Notes: a model not told the origin generated them from the letters alone. Positions 27,763 to 36,671 are shown, numbered from the stretch's first letter. The stretch is DNA of 64,000 nt from Enterococcus larvae (GCF_017830045.1 NZ_JAEDXU010000007.1:186001-250000); one strand, 5' to 3'. A program made the numbers and translations.

Positions 27763-28743
27763 ATGGAGTATGTAAAATTGGGTCATACTGGAATGGACGT
27801 ATCAAAGATTTGTCTGGGGACAATGGGCTTTGGCGATCCTAATAGCGGCTTCAATGAGTGGGCATTGGGGGAAAAAGAAAGTTTGCCAGTCATCAAAAAA
27901 GCTTTGGAGCTGGGCATTAATTTCTTTGATACAGCCAATATCTATTCATATGGAGCCAGCGAAAAAATTCTTGGGAAAGCATTGAATGACTATGCGAATC
28001 GTGATGAAATCGTTGTAGCAACCAAAGCCTACATGAAAATGAAGAAAGCGCCAAACAGTGGCGGACTTTCTCGTAAAGCCCTTTTTCATCAAATCGATCA
28101 GAGTTTGAAACGTTTGAATATGGATTATATTGATCTGTATATCATTCATCGTTGGGATTATCACACGCCAATCGAAGAGACCATGGAAGCTCTTCATGAT
28201 ATCGTGAAATCCGGTAAAGTTCGATACATTGGGGCCTCTGCTATGTATGCTTGGCAGTTTGCGAAGGCTCAGGCTGTTGCAGAAAAAAATGGTTGGACCA
28301 AATTTGTTTCCATGCAAAATCACTTGAACCTATTGTATAGAGAAGAAGAGCGGGAGATGCTGCCATTGTGTGAGGATCAGAGGATTGCGGTAACGCCTTA
28401 CAGCCCATTAGCTGCTGGTCGTCTGACGCGTGATTGGGAGGCGGCAACCAAGCGGTTCTTAACAGATACTACTGCGAAATCGAAGTATGATACCACGGAG
28501 AAGCAAGATAAAGCGATTGTTCAGAGAGTCGCTGAAGTTGCTGCAAATCATGGCGTTTTACGGGCGCAAGTCGCACTGGCATGGCTGCTGCAAAAAGAAA
28601 CGGTCGCTGCACCAATCATTGGTGCAACAAAGGAAAGTCATTTATTGGATGCACTTCCTGCCATTGAGTTAAGACTGAGTGCTGATGAGATTATTTATTT
28701 GGAGGAACCGTATATTCCCCATCGAGTAGTTGGTGCTATTTAG
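27763..28743 (+). CDS. Aldo/keto reductase
   Basis: This 326-residue protein is an aldo/keto reductase TIM barrel. The catalytic tetrad is visible: Asp and Tyr in FFDTANIYSYG, Lys in ATKAY, His in IIHRWDYH. The NADPH-binding end carries PIIGATKESHL. It starts 27 bp after the SDR gene behind AGGGGGAA and is likely in the same transcript. With the SDR and the CMD protein it forms a redox cluster that may detoxify reactive carbonyls; this is inference from family and context. Confidence 0.92.
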   Translation: MEYVKLGHTGMDVSKICLGTMGFGDPNSGFNEWALGEKESLPVIKKALELGINFFDTANIYSYGASEKILGKALNDYANRDEIVVATKAYMKMKKAPNSGGLSRKALFHQIDQSLKRLNMDYIDLYIIHRWDYHTPIEETMEALHDIVKSGKVRYIGASAMYAWQFAKAQAVAEKNGWTKFVSMQNHLNLLYREEEREMLPLCEDQRIAVTPYSPLAAGRLTRDWEAATKRFLTDTTAKSKYDTTEKQDKAIVQRVAEVAANHGVLRAQVALAWLLQKETVAAPIIGATKESHLLDALPAIELRLSADEIIYLEEPYIPHRVVGAI

Positions 28744-28773
28744 TTTGGAAATAATAGGGAAGAAGGGAAACGA

Positions 28774-29412
28774 ATGAACATTCTTATTTTAGGAGCTGCC
28801 GGTCAAATCAGCCAAATGCTGATTGATAGACTTTTAGCAGAAACGAGCCATTCACTGGTTCTTTATGGTCGGAATATCAGTCGAAGAATCAAAATCAGTG
28901 AACCGCAAAGAGAAACAATTTTTGATGGTGATTTTAGTGAAAAAAATAAACTGATCTTAGCCATGACAGGTGTCGATGTTGTTTATTTAAATGATATGAA
29001 CTCACCTGAAGTGACAGAAGAAATCATATTGACCATGAAGGAAGCAGGTGTTTCTTGGATCATTGGTGCAAATATTTTGGGCATCTATGATGAAGTGGCA
29101 GGGGCATTTGGTGAATGGAATAAACGAATGGTTGGAAATACCAGCACAGAACGTCATCGAAAAGCTGCGGATATTTTGGAAGGCTCCGGACTTGACTATG
29201 TTAATTTGCGATTGACATGGCTTTATGATCAAGAAGGCAATGAAAGCTATCAAGTTTCTCAAAAGGGAGAACCATTTATCGGTGCACAGATTTCTCGCCA
29301 AGCAGTTGTACGCTTGATCATGGGTATCTTAGCCGATAAAGAAAAGTACAAAAATACGAGCTTGGGAGTAAGCGAACCAGATACGAATTGGGGAAAGCCG
29401 TCTTTTTATTAA
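28774..29412 (+). CDS. NAD(P)H-binding protein, atypical SDR
   Basis: This 212-residue protein begins with a Rossmann motif, ILILGAAGQISQML, and keeps the NmrA/YwnB-like order (DGDFSEKNKLILAMTGVDVVYLN, then GSGLDYVNLRLTWLYD). It lacks a clear YXXXK pair, so it is an atypical SDR that may act as an NADPH-binding epimerase-like or redox-sensing protein. It lies 30 bp after the aldo/keto reductase gene and ends the LysR-linked cluster before a bidirectional terminator. Confidence 0.85.
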   Translation: MNILILGAAGQISQMLIDRLLAETSHSLVLYGRNISRRIKISEPQRETIFDGDFSEKNKLILAMTGVDVVYLNDMNSPEVTEEIILTMKEAGVSWIIGANILGIYDEVAGAFGEWNKRMVGNTSTERHRKAADILEGSGLDYVNLRLTWLYDQEGNESYQVSQKGEPFIGAQISRQAVVRLIMGILADKEKYKNTSLGVSEPDTNWGKPSFY

Positions 29413-29449
29413 GGATAGAATCGTTTAAAGGATTATTTTGAATAGAAAA

Positions 29450-29505
29450 AAACAGCCTGCTTATCGTATGGAACGACTATCATATAATAAGCAGGCAGTT
29501 TTTCA
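29450..29505. terminator. Bidirectional terminator between convergent genes
   Basis: GCCTGCTTAT (29456-29464) pairs with ATAAGCAGGC (29488-29496), with an A run before and a T run after, so it can stop transcripts from both sides (redox cluster on plus, next gene on minus). Confidence 0.8.
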
Positions 29506-29547
29506 TTTTGTTTGATACAATAGGAAAGAGTTTACAGTTTTTTTCCA

Positions 29548-30342
29548 TCAACGAATACGATAATGATTCGTGTTGACCTCTTTTAGCTGGACGGGGAATT
29601 TGGGTGACTCAAGAAGTCCCAGCCAGCGAGTCAAATCCTTAGGAGATACGTTTAATGAGGTCAGCAGCTCGTCGTTAGGAACAATTTCGCCTACTTCATA
29701 TCGTTGGATCAGGCTAATCAAGTTTTTGAGTGCATTATCTGTTGAAGTAGATGGTGCCGGTGGCCCGATTGTATCGATTTTGAAGCCTGACTTTTTCAAT
29801 CGTTCGATCAACTCTTGACTATCTTCTTCGTACAAGGGTAAGTCGGCCTTCGCAAAGGCTGCTAGACGTGTCAGAAATGCGGTGCTGCATTGCTTTTTCA
29901 GCCCGCGATTGATAAATAGATTGTAATACCGTTTAGGAAAACGAAGCTCTTTTTCGACACGAAGTAAAATCAGATCGACACCACGATCCAGCTGATGAAT
30001 ACCGGATTGAACTTGCTGGGCAATCTGAGGCGTTACACCCAAGTGCTGAGCAAAATGTGTGGAACCAAGCTGTAGTGTTTCACCGGTTTTTTCAGAAACC
30101 AAAGTAAACTGATATTTAAGTTCTCGACCACAACGGCAAAAAAGCTTCCCTTCTTCACCATGGGGGTAAAGAGGATTTTCTTTAAAGTCAACAAACAGCC
30201 ATTCCTCATCCTTCAAGAAATTTTCAGTTAGAAAAATGGACTGCATTCGATATTTTTTGAATTGCTGCAGAGTTTCCTGCTGTAAAGGTGTCAGCTTCTG
30301 CCACAATTCCAGACGCTGTTCACGAGTCAAATCGATTGCCAT
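29548..30342 (-). CDS. Protein of unknown function with CXCG motif
   Basis: I do not recognise this 264-residue protein with certainty. It is soluble, without signal peptide or membrane segment. Near residue 68 it has FCRCGRELKYQF, a single CXC knuckle, followed by EKTGETLQLGSTHFAQHLG, which looks like a small treble-clef or rubredoxin-like unit with H as possible ligand. The C-terminal part is helical. It starts at the ATG complementary to 30340-30342 behind a GGAGG. It is divergent from an HNH-nuclease gene 160 bp away that also carries zinc knuckles; a shared role is possible but unproven. Confidence 0.6.
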   Translation of the reverse strand: MAIDLTREQRLELWQKLTPLQQETLQQFKKYRMQSIFLTENFLKDEEWLFVDFKENPLYPHGEEGKLFCRCGRELKYQFTLVSEKTGETLQLGSTHFAQHLGVTPQIAQQVQSGIHQLDRGVDLILLRVEKELRFPKRYYNLFINRGLKKQCSTAFLTRLAAFAKADLPLYEEDSQELIERLKKSGFKIDTIGPPAPSTSTDNALKNLISLIQRYEVGEIVPNDELLTSLNVSPKDLTRWLGLLESPKFPVQLKEVNTNHYRIR

Positions 30343-30504
30343 AAGATACCTCCTCTTTCTTTGTAGGATAGCGCGAAAAATTTCAATTGTAAAGAAGCTA
30401 TATGATCGTTTGAAAATAACTGGAGTGATCCCTACGATTTAACAAGCAAGAAATCACTGGGTATCTATCAAGATAAATTACATAAATAGGAGTACAAAAC
30501 AGCT

Positions 30505-31272
30505 ATGTCTTATAAACGAGTTAAGCTGGTCGGGGCTAATTGTCCGGACTGCCGTCGAAAATTAGATATTTTACTAGATGATGTAGGACAAGATACATTA
30601 TGTCTTTGCTTTCGCTGCCGTTCTGTCTATACATTCGATGGGCAAAAACTGAATAAATTATCGATAAGTAGACAAGCAATAAAACCGGAAACCGTAGGGC
30701 TGGAAGATCTTGTTGCAGCTCTTCCGGAAAAAAATCAGTATAAAGGCAAAGGCAGTCAGCTTCGCCAAAACGACTGGGGCTTTCAACGAAGCTGGTTGAG
30801 TTTGGCCGAATATGAGCGCCAGTTTGGAGAGACGCTGGGTTACAATCAATGTGATCTGCGCCGAGAGTCGACAGTCTGTAAGTGGTGTGGCAAGGAGCTT
30901 CCGAAAGGGCGTCGTTCCTTTTGCAAGGATAGCTGTTCGCGAAACTATTCGCAGGCAACCTTTACAAAGCGACATATGGCAAGCTTACCATATCGAATCG
31001 CCTGTCGGGATCGCTTTTATTGTCAGGTCAGCGGGGAAGATTTGGCCCAGTATAATCGGCATGGTATACGAATACCTGCAAGTAACGGGGAACTGGCGAT
31101 CCATCATCTGGTTTTTGTCTCGCAGAATGGAACAGATCATGAGCAGAACTTATTGACAGTCTCTGCTGAAATCCATAAAGCCTATCATTCAGGTGAGTCG
31201 CCGATTGTTGACATGGTCCATAAAATTCGAGAAGAACGCTTGAAGGACTACGCAGAAAAAATGCATTTTTGA
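30505..31272 (+). CDS. Zinc-finger HNH endonuclease-like protein
   Basis: This 255-residue protein has three cysteine-rich parts: an N-terminal CPDCRRK...CLCFRC ribbon (residues about 13-38), a middle CKWCGKELPKGRRSFCKDSC ribbon (about 125-145), and a C-terminal HNH-type fold, CQVSGEDL followed by AIHHLVFVSQNGTDH, then NLLTVSAEIHKAYHS. The H-H, N and H order matches HNH nucleases. The ATG follows AGGAG. It is probably a DNA nuclease, but whether it belongs to defence, repair or a mobile element is not shown. No phage or transposase genes are adjacent. Confidence 0.75.
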   Translation: MSYKRVKLVGANCPDCRRKLDILLDDVGQDTLCLCFRCRSVYTFDGQKLNKLSISRQAIKPETVGLEDLVAALPEKNQYKGKGSQLRQNDWGFQRSWLSLAEYERQFGETLGYNQCDLRRESTVCKWCGKELPKGRRSFCKDSCSRNYSQATFTKRHMASLPYRIACRDRFYCQVSGEDLAQYNRHGIRIPASNGELAIHHLVFVSQNGTDHEQNLLTVSAEIHKAYHSGESPIVDMVHKIREERLKDYAEKMHF

Positions 31273-31302
31273 TACATGTATGGTTATGATGATTCATGAA
31301 AC

Positions 31303-31483
31303 AAAGAGGTCGAGACAGAAGTGTTTAGCTACAAGCAGTAAGCCGGAATTCACGAAAATTGTTCCACAAATTTTTGTTGAATTCCGACTTACTGCCGTAG
31401 GAGCTGCTTCTGACTCGCCGTTTATTCCGATTTAAGGTATGGAAAAGAGTGGGAACAGATTTTGATGCTCACTCTGTTTTATT
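31303..31483. repeat. Dispersed intergenic repeat copy R3
   Basis: It starts AGAGGTCGAGACAGAAGTG and ends AAGAGTGGGAACAG...CTCACTCT with T tract. An inner long hairpin pairs GTAAGCCGGAATTC with GAATTCCGACTTAC, and GCCGTTTATTCC follows. Copies at 42.2 and 59.8 kb share nearly all these blocks. Lies between the convergent HNH gene and histidine-kinase gene. Confidence 0.85.
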
Positions 31484-31513
31484 GCTTGAAATCCATTTGC
31501 TTCAAAATAAGCA

Positions 31514-32818
31514 TTATATTTTTTTAGGCAGCTTGATTGTAAAAAGAGTATATGCTCCAGGCTGACTTTCTACTAAAATATCCCCTCTCAGCTGTTCAAT
31601 GATCCCTTTGGCAATTGACAAGCCCAGGCCGTAGCTGTTTTCGCTATGTCTGGATTCATCTACTCGATAAAAGCGGTCAAACAGTTTTGGCAGATGCTCC
31701 GCTGTGATTCCTTCACCGGAGTTTTTGATGGTGATCGTGGCTCCCGTTTTTTCATATGAGAGCGTGAGGCTGACTTCACCATTTTTATCAGTATATTTAA
31801 CTGCATTGTCCAGCAGGATCTCAATCAGTTTTTTCAGTAATACTGGCTCTGATTTTATGATCGCTGGAACGAACGCCGTTTCCAGAGAAATATTCTTCAC
31901 AGAAAGCCGATATTCATAAGACGCCAAGACATCATGCAGCAGCGTATCGATTTCAACGTCTATGAATGTCAGCTCTGGATCGACAGTATCTACGCGTGCT
32001 TGGTATAGTAGGCTATTCACTAATTGCTCCATTCGTTTCGTCCCCTTAGAAATATAGTTTACCCACTTGATTTGATCCTCTATTTTATCTGTTTTATTGG
32101 CATAGAGAACTTCGGTATTTGTACGAATGATGCTTAAGGGTGTCTTCAATTCATGGGAAGCGTCGGTAATGAATTGCTGCTGCTTTTTCCATGCATTGGC
32201 AATCGGCTTCACCGCATAGTTGGAGAAAAAGACGGTCAAAAAGAAAAAGAACAGCAAGAGGATAACACCGACAATCAATAGTGTTCGACTTAGAGAAGTC
32301 AGTACATTTTTAGAATCAGTGATATCCAGAAAGCGAATTTGATACGTTGGATTTTGCTGGTTGATTTGCTGTTTTTGGTCTGTGATCAATGAGGCAACAG
32401 CGGGAGCCACGGAATATTGCCATTCTCTGCCGGCTAGTTCAACCGTTCCGCCATCTTGCGCTTTCCAAGCAAGACCTGCAGCTTTTTCATATTGCTTTTG
32501 CGACAGCTCGACAGTAGAATCGATCATGACTAGCTGTCCATCTTTATCCACCAGCATATTGAAATAAACACCTAAACCCGGTGAGATTCGGTTGAAGGTC
32601 AATTGTCCATCTTTTTGTGTCTCTTCACTGACTGTATCATCGAACTGCAGCTCACCATTAGTGATGTATAGCTCTTCTGTTCGATTCAACCGTTCTTCGT
32701 TTTCTGATTGAAGCCTTAATGAGGTCATCACATATACTGCAATCAAAGCTGTGGCCAATATGACTGTAATCAATCCCATGATCATGAGGATCAGTCGATT
32801 TCGAAACTTTTTTAACAT
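31514..32818 (-). CDS. Sensor histidine kinase
   Basis: This 434-residue membrane kinase has two transmembrane helices (about 10-32 and 180-202) bounding an extracellular sensor domain, then the dimerisation helix with phospho-acceptor DASHELKTPLSIIRTN and an ATP-binding domain with N box LLDNAVKYTD, G1 NSGEGI and G2 YGLGLSIAKGI. It lies 3 bp after the response-regulator gene on the same strand, forming a two-component system. The signal is unknown. Divergent from it is the Asp-box protein gene, a likely target. Confidence 0.95.
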   Translation of the reverse strand: MLKKFRNRLILMIMGLITVILATALIAVYVMTSLRLQSENEERLNRTEELYITNGELQFDDTVSEETQKDGQLTFNRISPGLGVYFNMLVDKDGQLVMIDSTVELSQKQYEKAAGLAWKAQDGGTVELAGREWQYSVAPAVASLITDQKQQINQQNPTYQIRFLDITDSKNVLTSLSRTLLIVGVILLLFFFFLTVFFSNYAVKPIANAWKKQQQFITDASHELKTPLSIIRTNTEVLYANKTDKIEDQIKWVNYISKGTKRMEQLVNSLLYQARVDTVDPELTFIDVEIDTLLHDVLASYEYRLSVKNISLETAFVPAIIKSEPVLLKKLIEILLDNAVKYTDKNGEVSLTLSYEKTGATITIKNSGEGITAEHLPKLFDRFYRVDESRHSENSYGLGLSIAKGIIEQLRGDILVESQPGAYTLFTIKLPKKI

Positions 32819-32821
32819 AAA

Positions 32822-33502
32822 TCACCTCGTTGAGAATTCTAATAGATAGCCCAGTCGTCGAATGACTTTTATTTGTGTGTGACTGTGTACCTGTTTTAAT
32901 TTTTTTCGTAAAAGAGATATCTGTATCTCCACATGTTTATCTTCGGCATCTGAATCAAAGCCCCATAGCTTTTCAATGAAGCTTTCCTTTGTAGAAAGCT
33001 GCGGATGATTGATAACCAGCATCTCCAAGATACCAGCCTCTTTGTTTGTTAACTTGATTGAATATTCCTCGGTAGTAAGCATGCAGGTATAAGGATTTAG
33101 TGTAAAATCTCCGGCTGTAAGGAGTCCTTCGTTCTGGTATTCCTTTTTTCGTCTGCCTAAGGCACGTAAGCGGGCCAGCAGCTCTTCGTATTGAAATGGC
33201 TTGCACAGATAATCATCCGCACCGTTATTCAAGCCCTCGACACGATCCATCAATTCTCCTTTTGCTGTAAGCATCAATATCGGCGTATCGATTCCTTCAG
33301 TACGTGCTTGTTTTAATAAGGTAATTCCATCTTTTTTTGGCAGCATGATATCCAGTACAGCAATATCATAGATACCGGAAAGCAGACAATCCAAGCCCGT
33401 TTCTCCATCTTCAGCTATATCGACCGAATAACCATCTTTCTTCAACATTTGGGCTACGGCTTCTGCGAGCATTTGTTCGTCTTCAACTAAAAGAAGCTTC
33501 AT
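32822..33502 (-). CDS. OmpR-family response regulator
   Basis: This 226-residue regulator has a receiver domain with acidic pair EDE at 7-9, phospho-acceptor D51 (AVLDIMLPKKDG), T/K switch residues in MLTAKGE and KPFQYEELLARLRAL, then a winged-helix DNA-binding domain ending in KVIRRLGYLLE. Its partner kinase follows immediately. Its promoter region is shared with the divergent Asp-box protein gene, where an 11-bp-spaced direct repeat resembles OmpR-type binding sites. Confidence 0.96.
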   Translation of the reverse strand: MKLLLVEDEQMLAEAVAQMLKKDGYSVDIAEDGETGLDCLLSGIYDIAVLDIMLPKKDGITLLKQARTEGIDTPILMLTAKGELMDRVEGLNNGADDYLCKPFQYEELLARLRALGRRKKEYQNEGLLTAGDFTLNPYTCMLTTEEYSIKLTNKEAGILEMLVINHPQLSTKESFIEKLWGFDSDAEDKHVEIQISLLRKKLKQVHSHTQIKVIRRLGYLLEFSTR

Positions 33503-33601
33503 TTAGTATATTCCCCTTTTAAATCATTTCTTCATTTCCAAGTTGTTTTTATCCTACCATATTTTATTGGTTTTGATTTGCGCAAGCATTTTTACGATTA
33601 G

Positions 33602-33630
33602 AGGTTCACTAAAGGTTCGCTCAGTATAGT
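33602..33630 (+). promoter_or_regulatory. Candidate response-regulator direct repeat and -10 of Asp-box gene
   Basis: AGGTTCAC (33602-33609) and AGGTTCGC (33613-33620) are direct repeats with an 11-bp period, one helical turn, which is the usual geometry for OmpR-family dimers. They occupy the -35 position before -10 TATAGT (33625-33630). This fits activation of the downstream gene by the adjacent two-component system. Confidence 0.55.
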
Positions 33631-33669
33631 GAGTGTGTAAAATAAACCAACAGAAAAGAGGAATTCGAT

Positions 33670-34668
33670 ATGAATGATAAAAAGTTTAATGATGATGAAA
33701 AGCAAACGAATGGACGGATGAGTAATAAACAATGGTATCATTCGTTAAAACAGCTGCCTGTCCGTGTGCGAACAGGAGCAATTCTTTTAGTTGCAGGATT
33801 GGCAATTGGTGCTTACTATACTGGAAAAAGCACTGCGCTGGCAGAAGAGGCCGCAGCACCGGCAATCAATGTCTCATCTTCTGCTGAAAAGAAGGCTAAT
33901 CTTGAAGGAACAAAAATTAGAAGAAGCAATAATAAATGGCAGTTCTCTTCTGATGATGGAAAAACTTGGACAGAAACACCTCCGGAAGGAATTTACGAAG
34001 GAAATGACGGCCGTTTATACTATGAATCGGAAAAAATAAAAGGGATGAATAATGAGTCGAAAGGAGAAATCGCTGATTTCCCTTTTGAAGATGAGTCCGG
34101 AAATAGTGTGATCATGAAGCGGGAAAATGATTCATGGCAATTTTCTTCTGATGGTGGAGAAACTTGGACAGACGAAGCACCAGAGGGAGTAGAGGTTGGC
34201 GATGATGGTACGGTCACTTGGAAAAGCGAAGATGGAAAACAGGTATCAGAGTATGATCCGTCAAATGGGCAATGGAAGTACTCGGATGATGGTGGGAAAA
34301 CCTGGTCCGATCCGTTGCAGGAAATCGAGGATTGGATAGAGAATGGCTTTACAATGTCAGTAGCCGAAGGGATTTTGATGAAGCTGCAGGATGGAAAAGT
34401 AGTTTATTCAACAGATGAAGGAAAAACCTGGTCGGAGGAAGTACCAGAAGGACTTGAGGTGCCGGAAAATAGTGTGATCGCTAAAGGCGAAGACAGGAAG
34501 ATGAAGTATTCAACAGATGGTGGAAAAACCTGGTCTGAAGAAAAACCGGAGGGCTTTGAAATCCCAACGGTCGAGGACATCTTGGATTCATTACCGGAAG
34601 GATTCGTTCCATCAACAGATGAAACGGAAGATTCTGATGGCTTGGATACAAATGCAACAGCCCTATAA
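33670..34668 (+). CDS. Membrane-anchored Asp-box (BNR) repeat protein
   Basis: This 332-residue protein has a charged cytoplasmic start, one membrane helix (TGAILLVAGLAIGAYYTG, about 36-53) and a long extracytoplasmic part. At least five Asp-box-like hairpins of the form S-X-D-X-G-X-T-W occur: SSDDGKTW, SSDGGETW, YSDDGGKTW, YSTDEGKTW and YSTDGGKTW, each followed by E/T-x-P-EG. Asp boxes are structural turns in beta-propellers and other beta folds and do not themselves show catalysis. It has no sorting signal. It is divergent from the two-component genes and probably its regulated output. Confidence 0.8.
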   Translation: MNDKKFNDDEKQTNGRMSNKQWYHSLKQLPVRVRTGAILLVAGLAIGAYYTGKSTALAEEAAAPAINVSSSAEKKANLEGTKIRRSNNKWQFSSDDGKTWTETPPEGIYEGNDGRLYYESEKIKGMNNESKGEIADFPFEDESGNSVIMKRENDSWQFSSDGGETWTDEAPEGVEVGDDGTVTWKSEDGKQVSEYDPSNGQWKYSDDGGKTWSDPLQEIEDWIENGFTMSVAEGILMKLQDGKVVYSTDEGKTWSEEVPEGLEVPENSVIAKGEDRKMKYSTDGGKTWSEEKPEGFEIPTVEDILDSLPEGFVPSTDETEDSDGLDTNATAL

Positions 34669-34685
34669 AAATAGTAAACAGGAGA

Positions 34686-34866
34686 TGAGTGGGACAATAA
34701 TCTGTTCCCACTCTTTTCCATGCCTTAAATCGGAATAAACGGCGAGTCAGAAGCGGCTTATTGCTGTGAATCACTGTGATTGCTTACAAAGTAAGCAGAG
34801 CAGATGCTGAAAAGTACCTACCTGGTGCTTGTAGCTAAATACTTCTGCCTCGGCCTCTTCCTTTTT
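34686..34866. repeat. Dispersed intergenic repeat copy R4
   Basis: Begins GAGTGGGACAATAATCTGTTC-type hairpin CCCACTC with T tract, then AAATCGGAATAAACGGCGAGTCAGAAGC, and ends TTGTAGCTAAATACTTCTG and GCCTCTT. It includes the GATTGCTTACAAAGTAAGCAG block also seen in the 59.8 kb copy. It separates two convergent genes. Confidence 0.85.
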
Positions 34867-34926
34867 AGCGTAGACTGATTCTGGTATCAAGAATCGGTCT
34901 GTTTTGTACCTGTACCACAATGCTAC

Positions 34927-36300
34927 TCAATCAACAGCTTTTGCTGGTAACACAACAAGTCTGATAAAAATTATCACAAAGCTGAGGATCAGTAGAGCTA
35001 GTAGACAAAGCAAAGTCAGCTTTCCACCGATAACTGTACCTGCTGCCGGATTACTTGCTGATTTTTGTGAAAGGTTTAAGATGAGGGCTGCAAAAGCAGT
35101 TGAAACAGCGCCGATGAATTGCTGCAGTGTGCTGAAAACAGCATTGCCGTCACTTTGCTTTTCAACTGAGATAGCGGAAAGTCCAACTGTCATTAAATTA
35201 CTGTATGCTAACCCAAGACCAATCATGAAAAGAACATGGCAGCCGATAATCAAATAGATTGTACCGCTGGCCAATAGAAGAGAAAGGAGACTCCAACCAG
35301 TGAGTGAGAGGATCAGTCCAAGTAAAATTGGTTTTTTAGCACCTAAGCGATCAAGGATTTTTCCGGAAATTGGCGCAAATACAGCACCTACTAAGGCGCC
35401 GGGGAACATCATCCCTCCTGCTTGAGAAGCGGAGGTTTTAAAGACGATCTGCATGAAATTAGGAATGATGAAGGAAACGCCTAGAAGCATCGCTTGAAAT
35501 ACTAGGAAGCCGAATAAACAGCTCCTGAAAGGTTGATTTTGGAAAACGGATAAATCCAATAATGGATTTTTTTTATTACATTCATAAAAGATCAATACAC
35601 TGCCAATACCGATGACTAGGATAAGCCAAAAAATTGGTTGTTCGAAATAATTGAAGGACAGAAGTAGCGAGCTGAACATAACAGCTAAGGCAAGAGTTGC
35701 TGGCAGGTTAAGTTTTTCAGTTTTCTCAACGGGTTCCTCTGGAATTGCGTATAGGCCGATAATGGCAGCTATCGCCAAGACTGGCAATAAAAAGATGTAG
35801 ATATACGACCAGCCAAGTGTAGAAGTCAGCAATCCGCCGTAGGTTGGCCCTAAGGCGGGAGCGATGGAGGTTGTCAATGTTCCGACACCGATCATCATTC
35901 CTCTATTTTTGAGCGGTACCTTTGTTAGAATGATCGAAAACATCAAGGGGAGGGCAATCCCTGTAGCAATTCCTTGAAACACTCTTCCCATCAGCAAAAG
36001 GGAAAAATTGATTGGAATACAGTTGATGGAGACGCCGAGAATAAACAGGATAATGGCACTCGTAAATAGATTTTTCATGCTGTAGTTCTTTGTTAGGTAC
36101 GAAGAGAGCGGAACAATAATGGAAATCATTAATAAATAGATTGTTGTGACCCACTGTACCTGAACAGTGCTGATATTGAATTGTGCGATCAACGTTGGGA
36201 ATGTCACATTCATGGCCGTTTCGATCAAGACACCGCTGAATGTTAGTACACCAGTAGCAAGAATTGCCAGGTATACGTTAAAAGTTCTCATATGTTTCAT
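34927..36300 (-). CDS. MFS multidrug transporter, DHA2 (EmrB/QacA) type
   Basis: This protein of about 457 residues has some 13-14 membrane helices and the DHA2 start (NVYLAILATGVLTFSGVLIETAMNV split as helix 1, then TVQVQWVTTIYLL). Motif C-like GPTYGGLL is present in helix 5, typical of drug/H+ antiporters. ATG 36300 is preferred over GTG 36309, since AGAGGTG then has normal spacing. Upstream is a leader of about 340 nt with a terminator and two copies of a structured 121-bp element, so expression is likely controlled by attenuation. Exported compounds are not known. Confidence 0.9.
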   Translation of the reverse strand: MKHMRTFNVYLAILATGVLTFSGVLIETAMNVTFPTLIAQFNISTVQVQWVTTIYLLMISIIVPLSSYLTKNYSMKNLFTSAIILFILGVSINCIPINFSLLLMGRVFQGIATGIALPLMFSIILTKVPLKNRGMMIGVGTLTTSIAPALGPTYGGLLTSTLGWSYIYIFLLPVLAIAAIIGLYAIPEEPVEKTEKLNLPATLALAVMFSSLLLSFNYFEQPIFWLILVIGIGSVLIFYECNKKNPLLDLSVFQNQPFRSCLFGFLVFQAMLLGVSFIIPNFMQIVFKTSASQAGGMMFPGALVGAVFAPISGKILDRLGAKKPILLGLILSLTGWSLLSLLLASGTIYLIIGCHVLFMIGLGLAYSNLMTVGLSAISVEKQSDGNAVFSTLQQFIGAVSTAFAALILNLSQKSASNPAAGTVIGGKLTLLCLLALLILSFVIIFIRLVVLPAKAVD

Positions 36301-36324
36301 TTTCTTCACCTCTTTGTTTTGTAG

Positions 36325-36566
36325 GAAAAGCTGAACAGACTGGGAGCTTCAAGCAATAGGATAACTTGACCTAATGGTGCCCCTTTGCCATTAAGGACAA
36401 ATTATCTTATTGTCGAAGAAGCTGGTCTGTAAAGCTAGACAATAAGAAAAGCTGAACAGACTGGGAGCTTCAAGCAATAGGATAACTTGACCTAATGGTG
36501 CCCCTTTGCCATTAAGGATAAATTATCTTATTGTCGAAGAAGCTGGTCTGTAAAACTAGACAAAAA
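36325..36566 (-). repeat. Tandem 121-bp structured element in the MFS leader (2 copies)
   Basis: Copy 1 is 36325-36445 and copy 2 is 36446-36566, differing at only a few bases. In transcript sense each folds as a rod of about 96 nt: ACAGAC/GTCTGT, AGCTTC/GAAGCT, CAATAAGATAA/TTATCCTATTG and CCTTAATGG/CCATTAGG, with a loop containing AAAGGGGCA. I do not recognise a known RNA class. Confidence 0.85.
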
Positions 36567-36603
36567 AATAGAGACAAGATTCCAAAGAATCTCGCCTCTA
36601 TTT
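36562..36603 (-). terminator. Leader terminator (attenuator) upstream of the MFS gene
   Basis: In minus-strand sense, ATAGAGGCGAGATTC pairs with GAATCTTGTCTCTAT around TTTG and is followed by seven T. It lies between the promoter and the coding region, so it must be passed for MFS expression. Confidence 0.75.
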
Positions 36604-36643
36604 CGGCACATTTAAGATATGTGCTATCTGTACGATACTGTTG

Positions 36644-36671
36644 ATTATATCGAAATAATGAAAACAGTCAA
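36644..36671 (-). promoter_or_regulatory. Promoter of the MFS leader transcript
   Basis: On the minus strand, -35 TTGACT (36666-36671) and -10 TATAAT (36644-36649) are 16 bp apart. Predicted start near 36637 gives a 5' leader of about 340 nt before the ATG at 36300. Confidence 0.75.

Noticed and set aside
12791-31272. Defence island beyond CRISPR-Cas
   Set aside because: Apart from the HNH-type protein, no restriction, retron, toxin-antitoxin or abortive-infection gene was recognised nearby.
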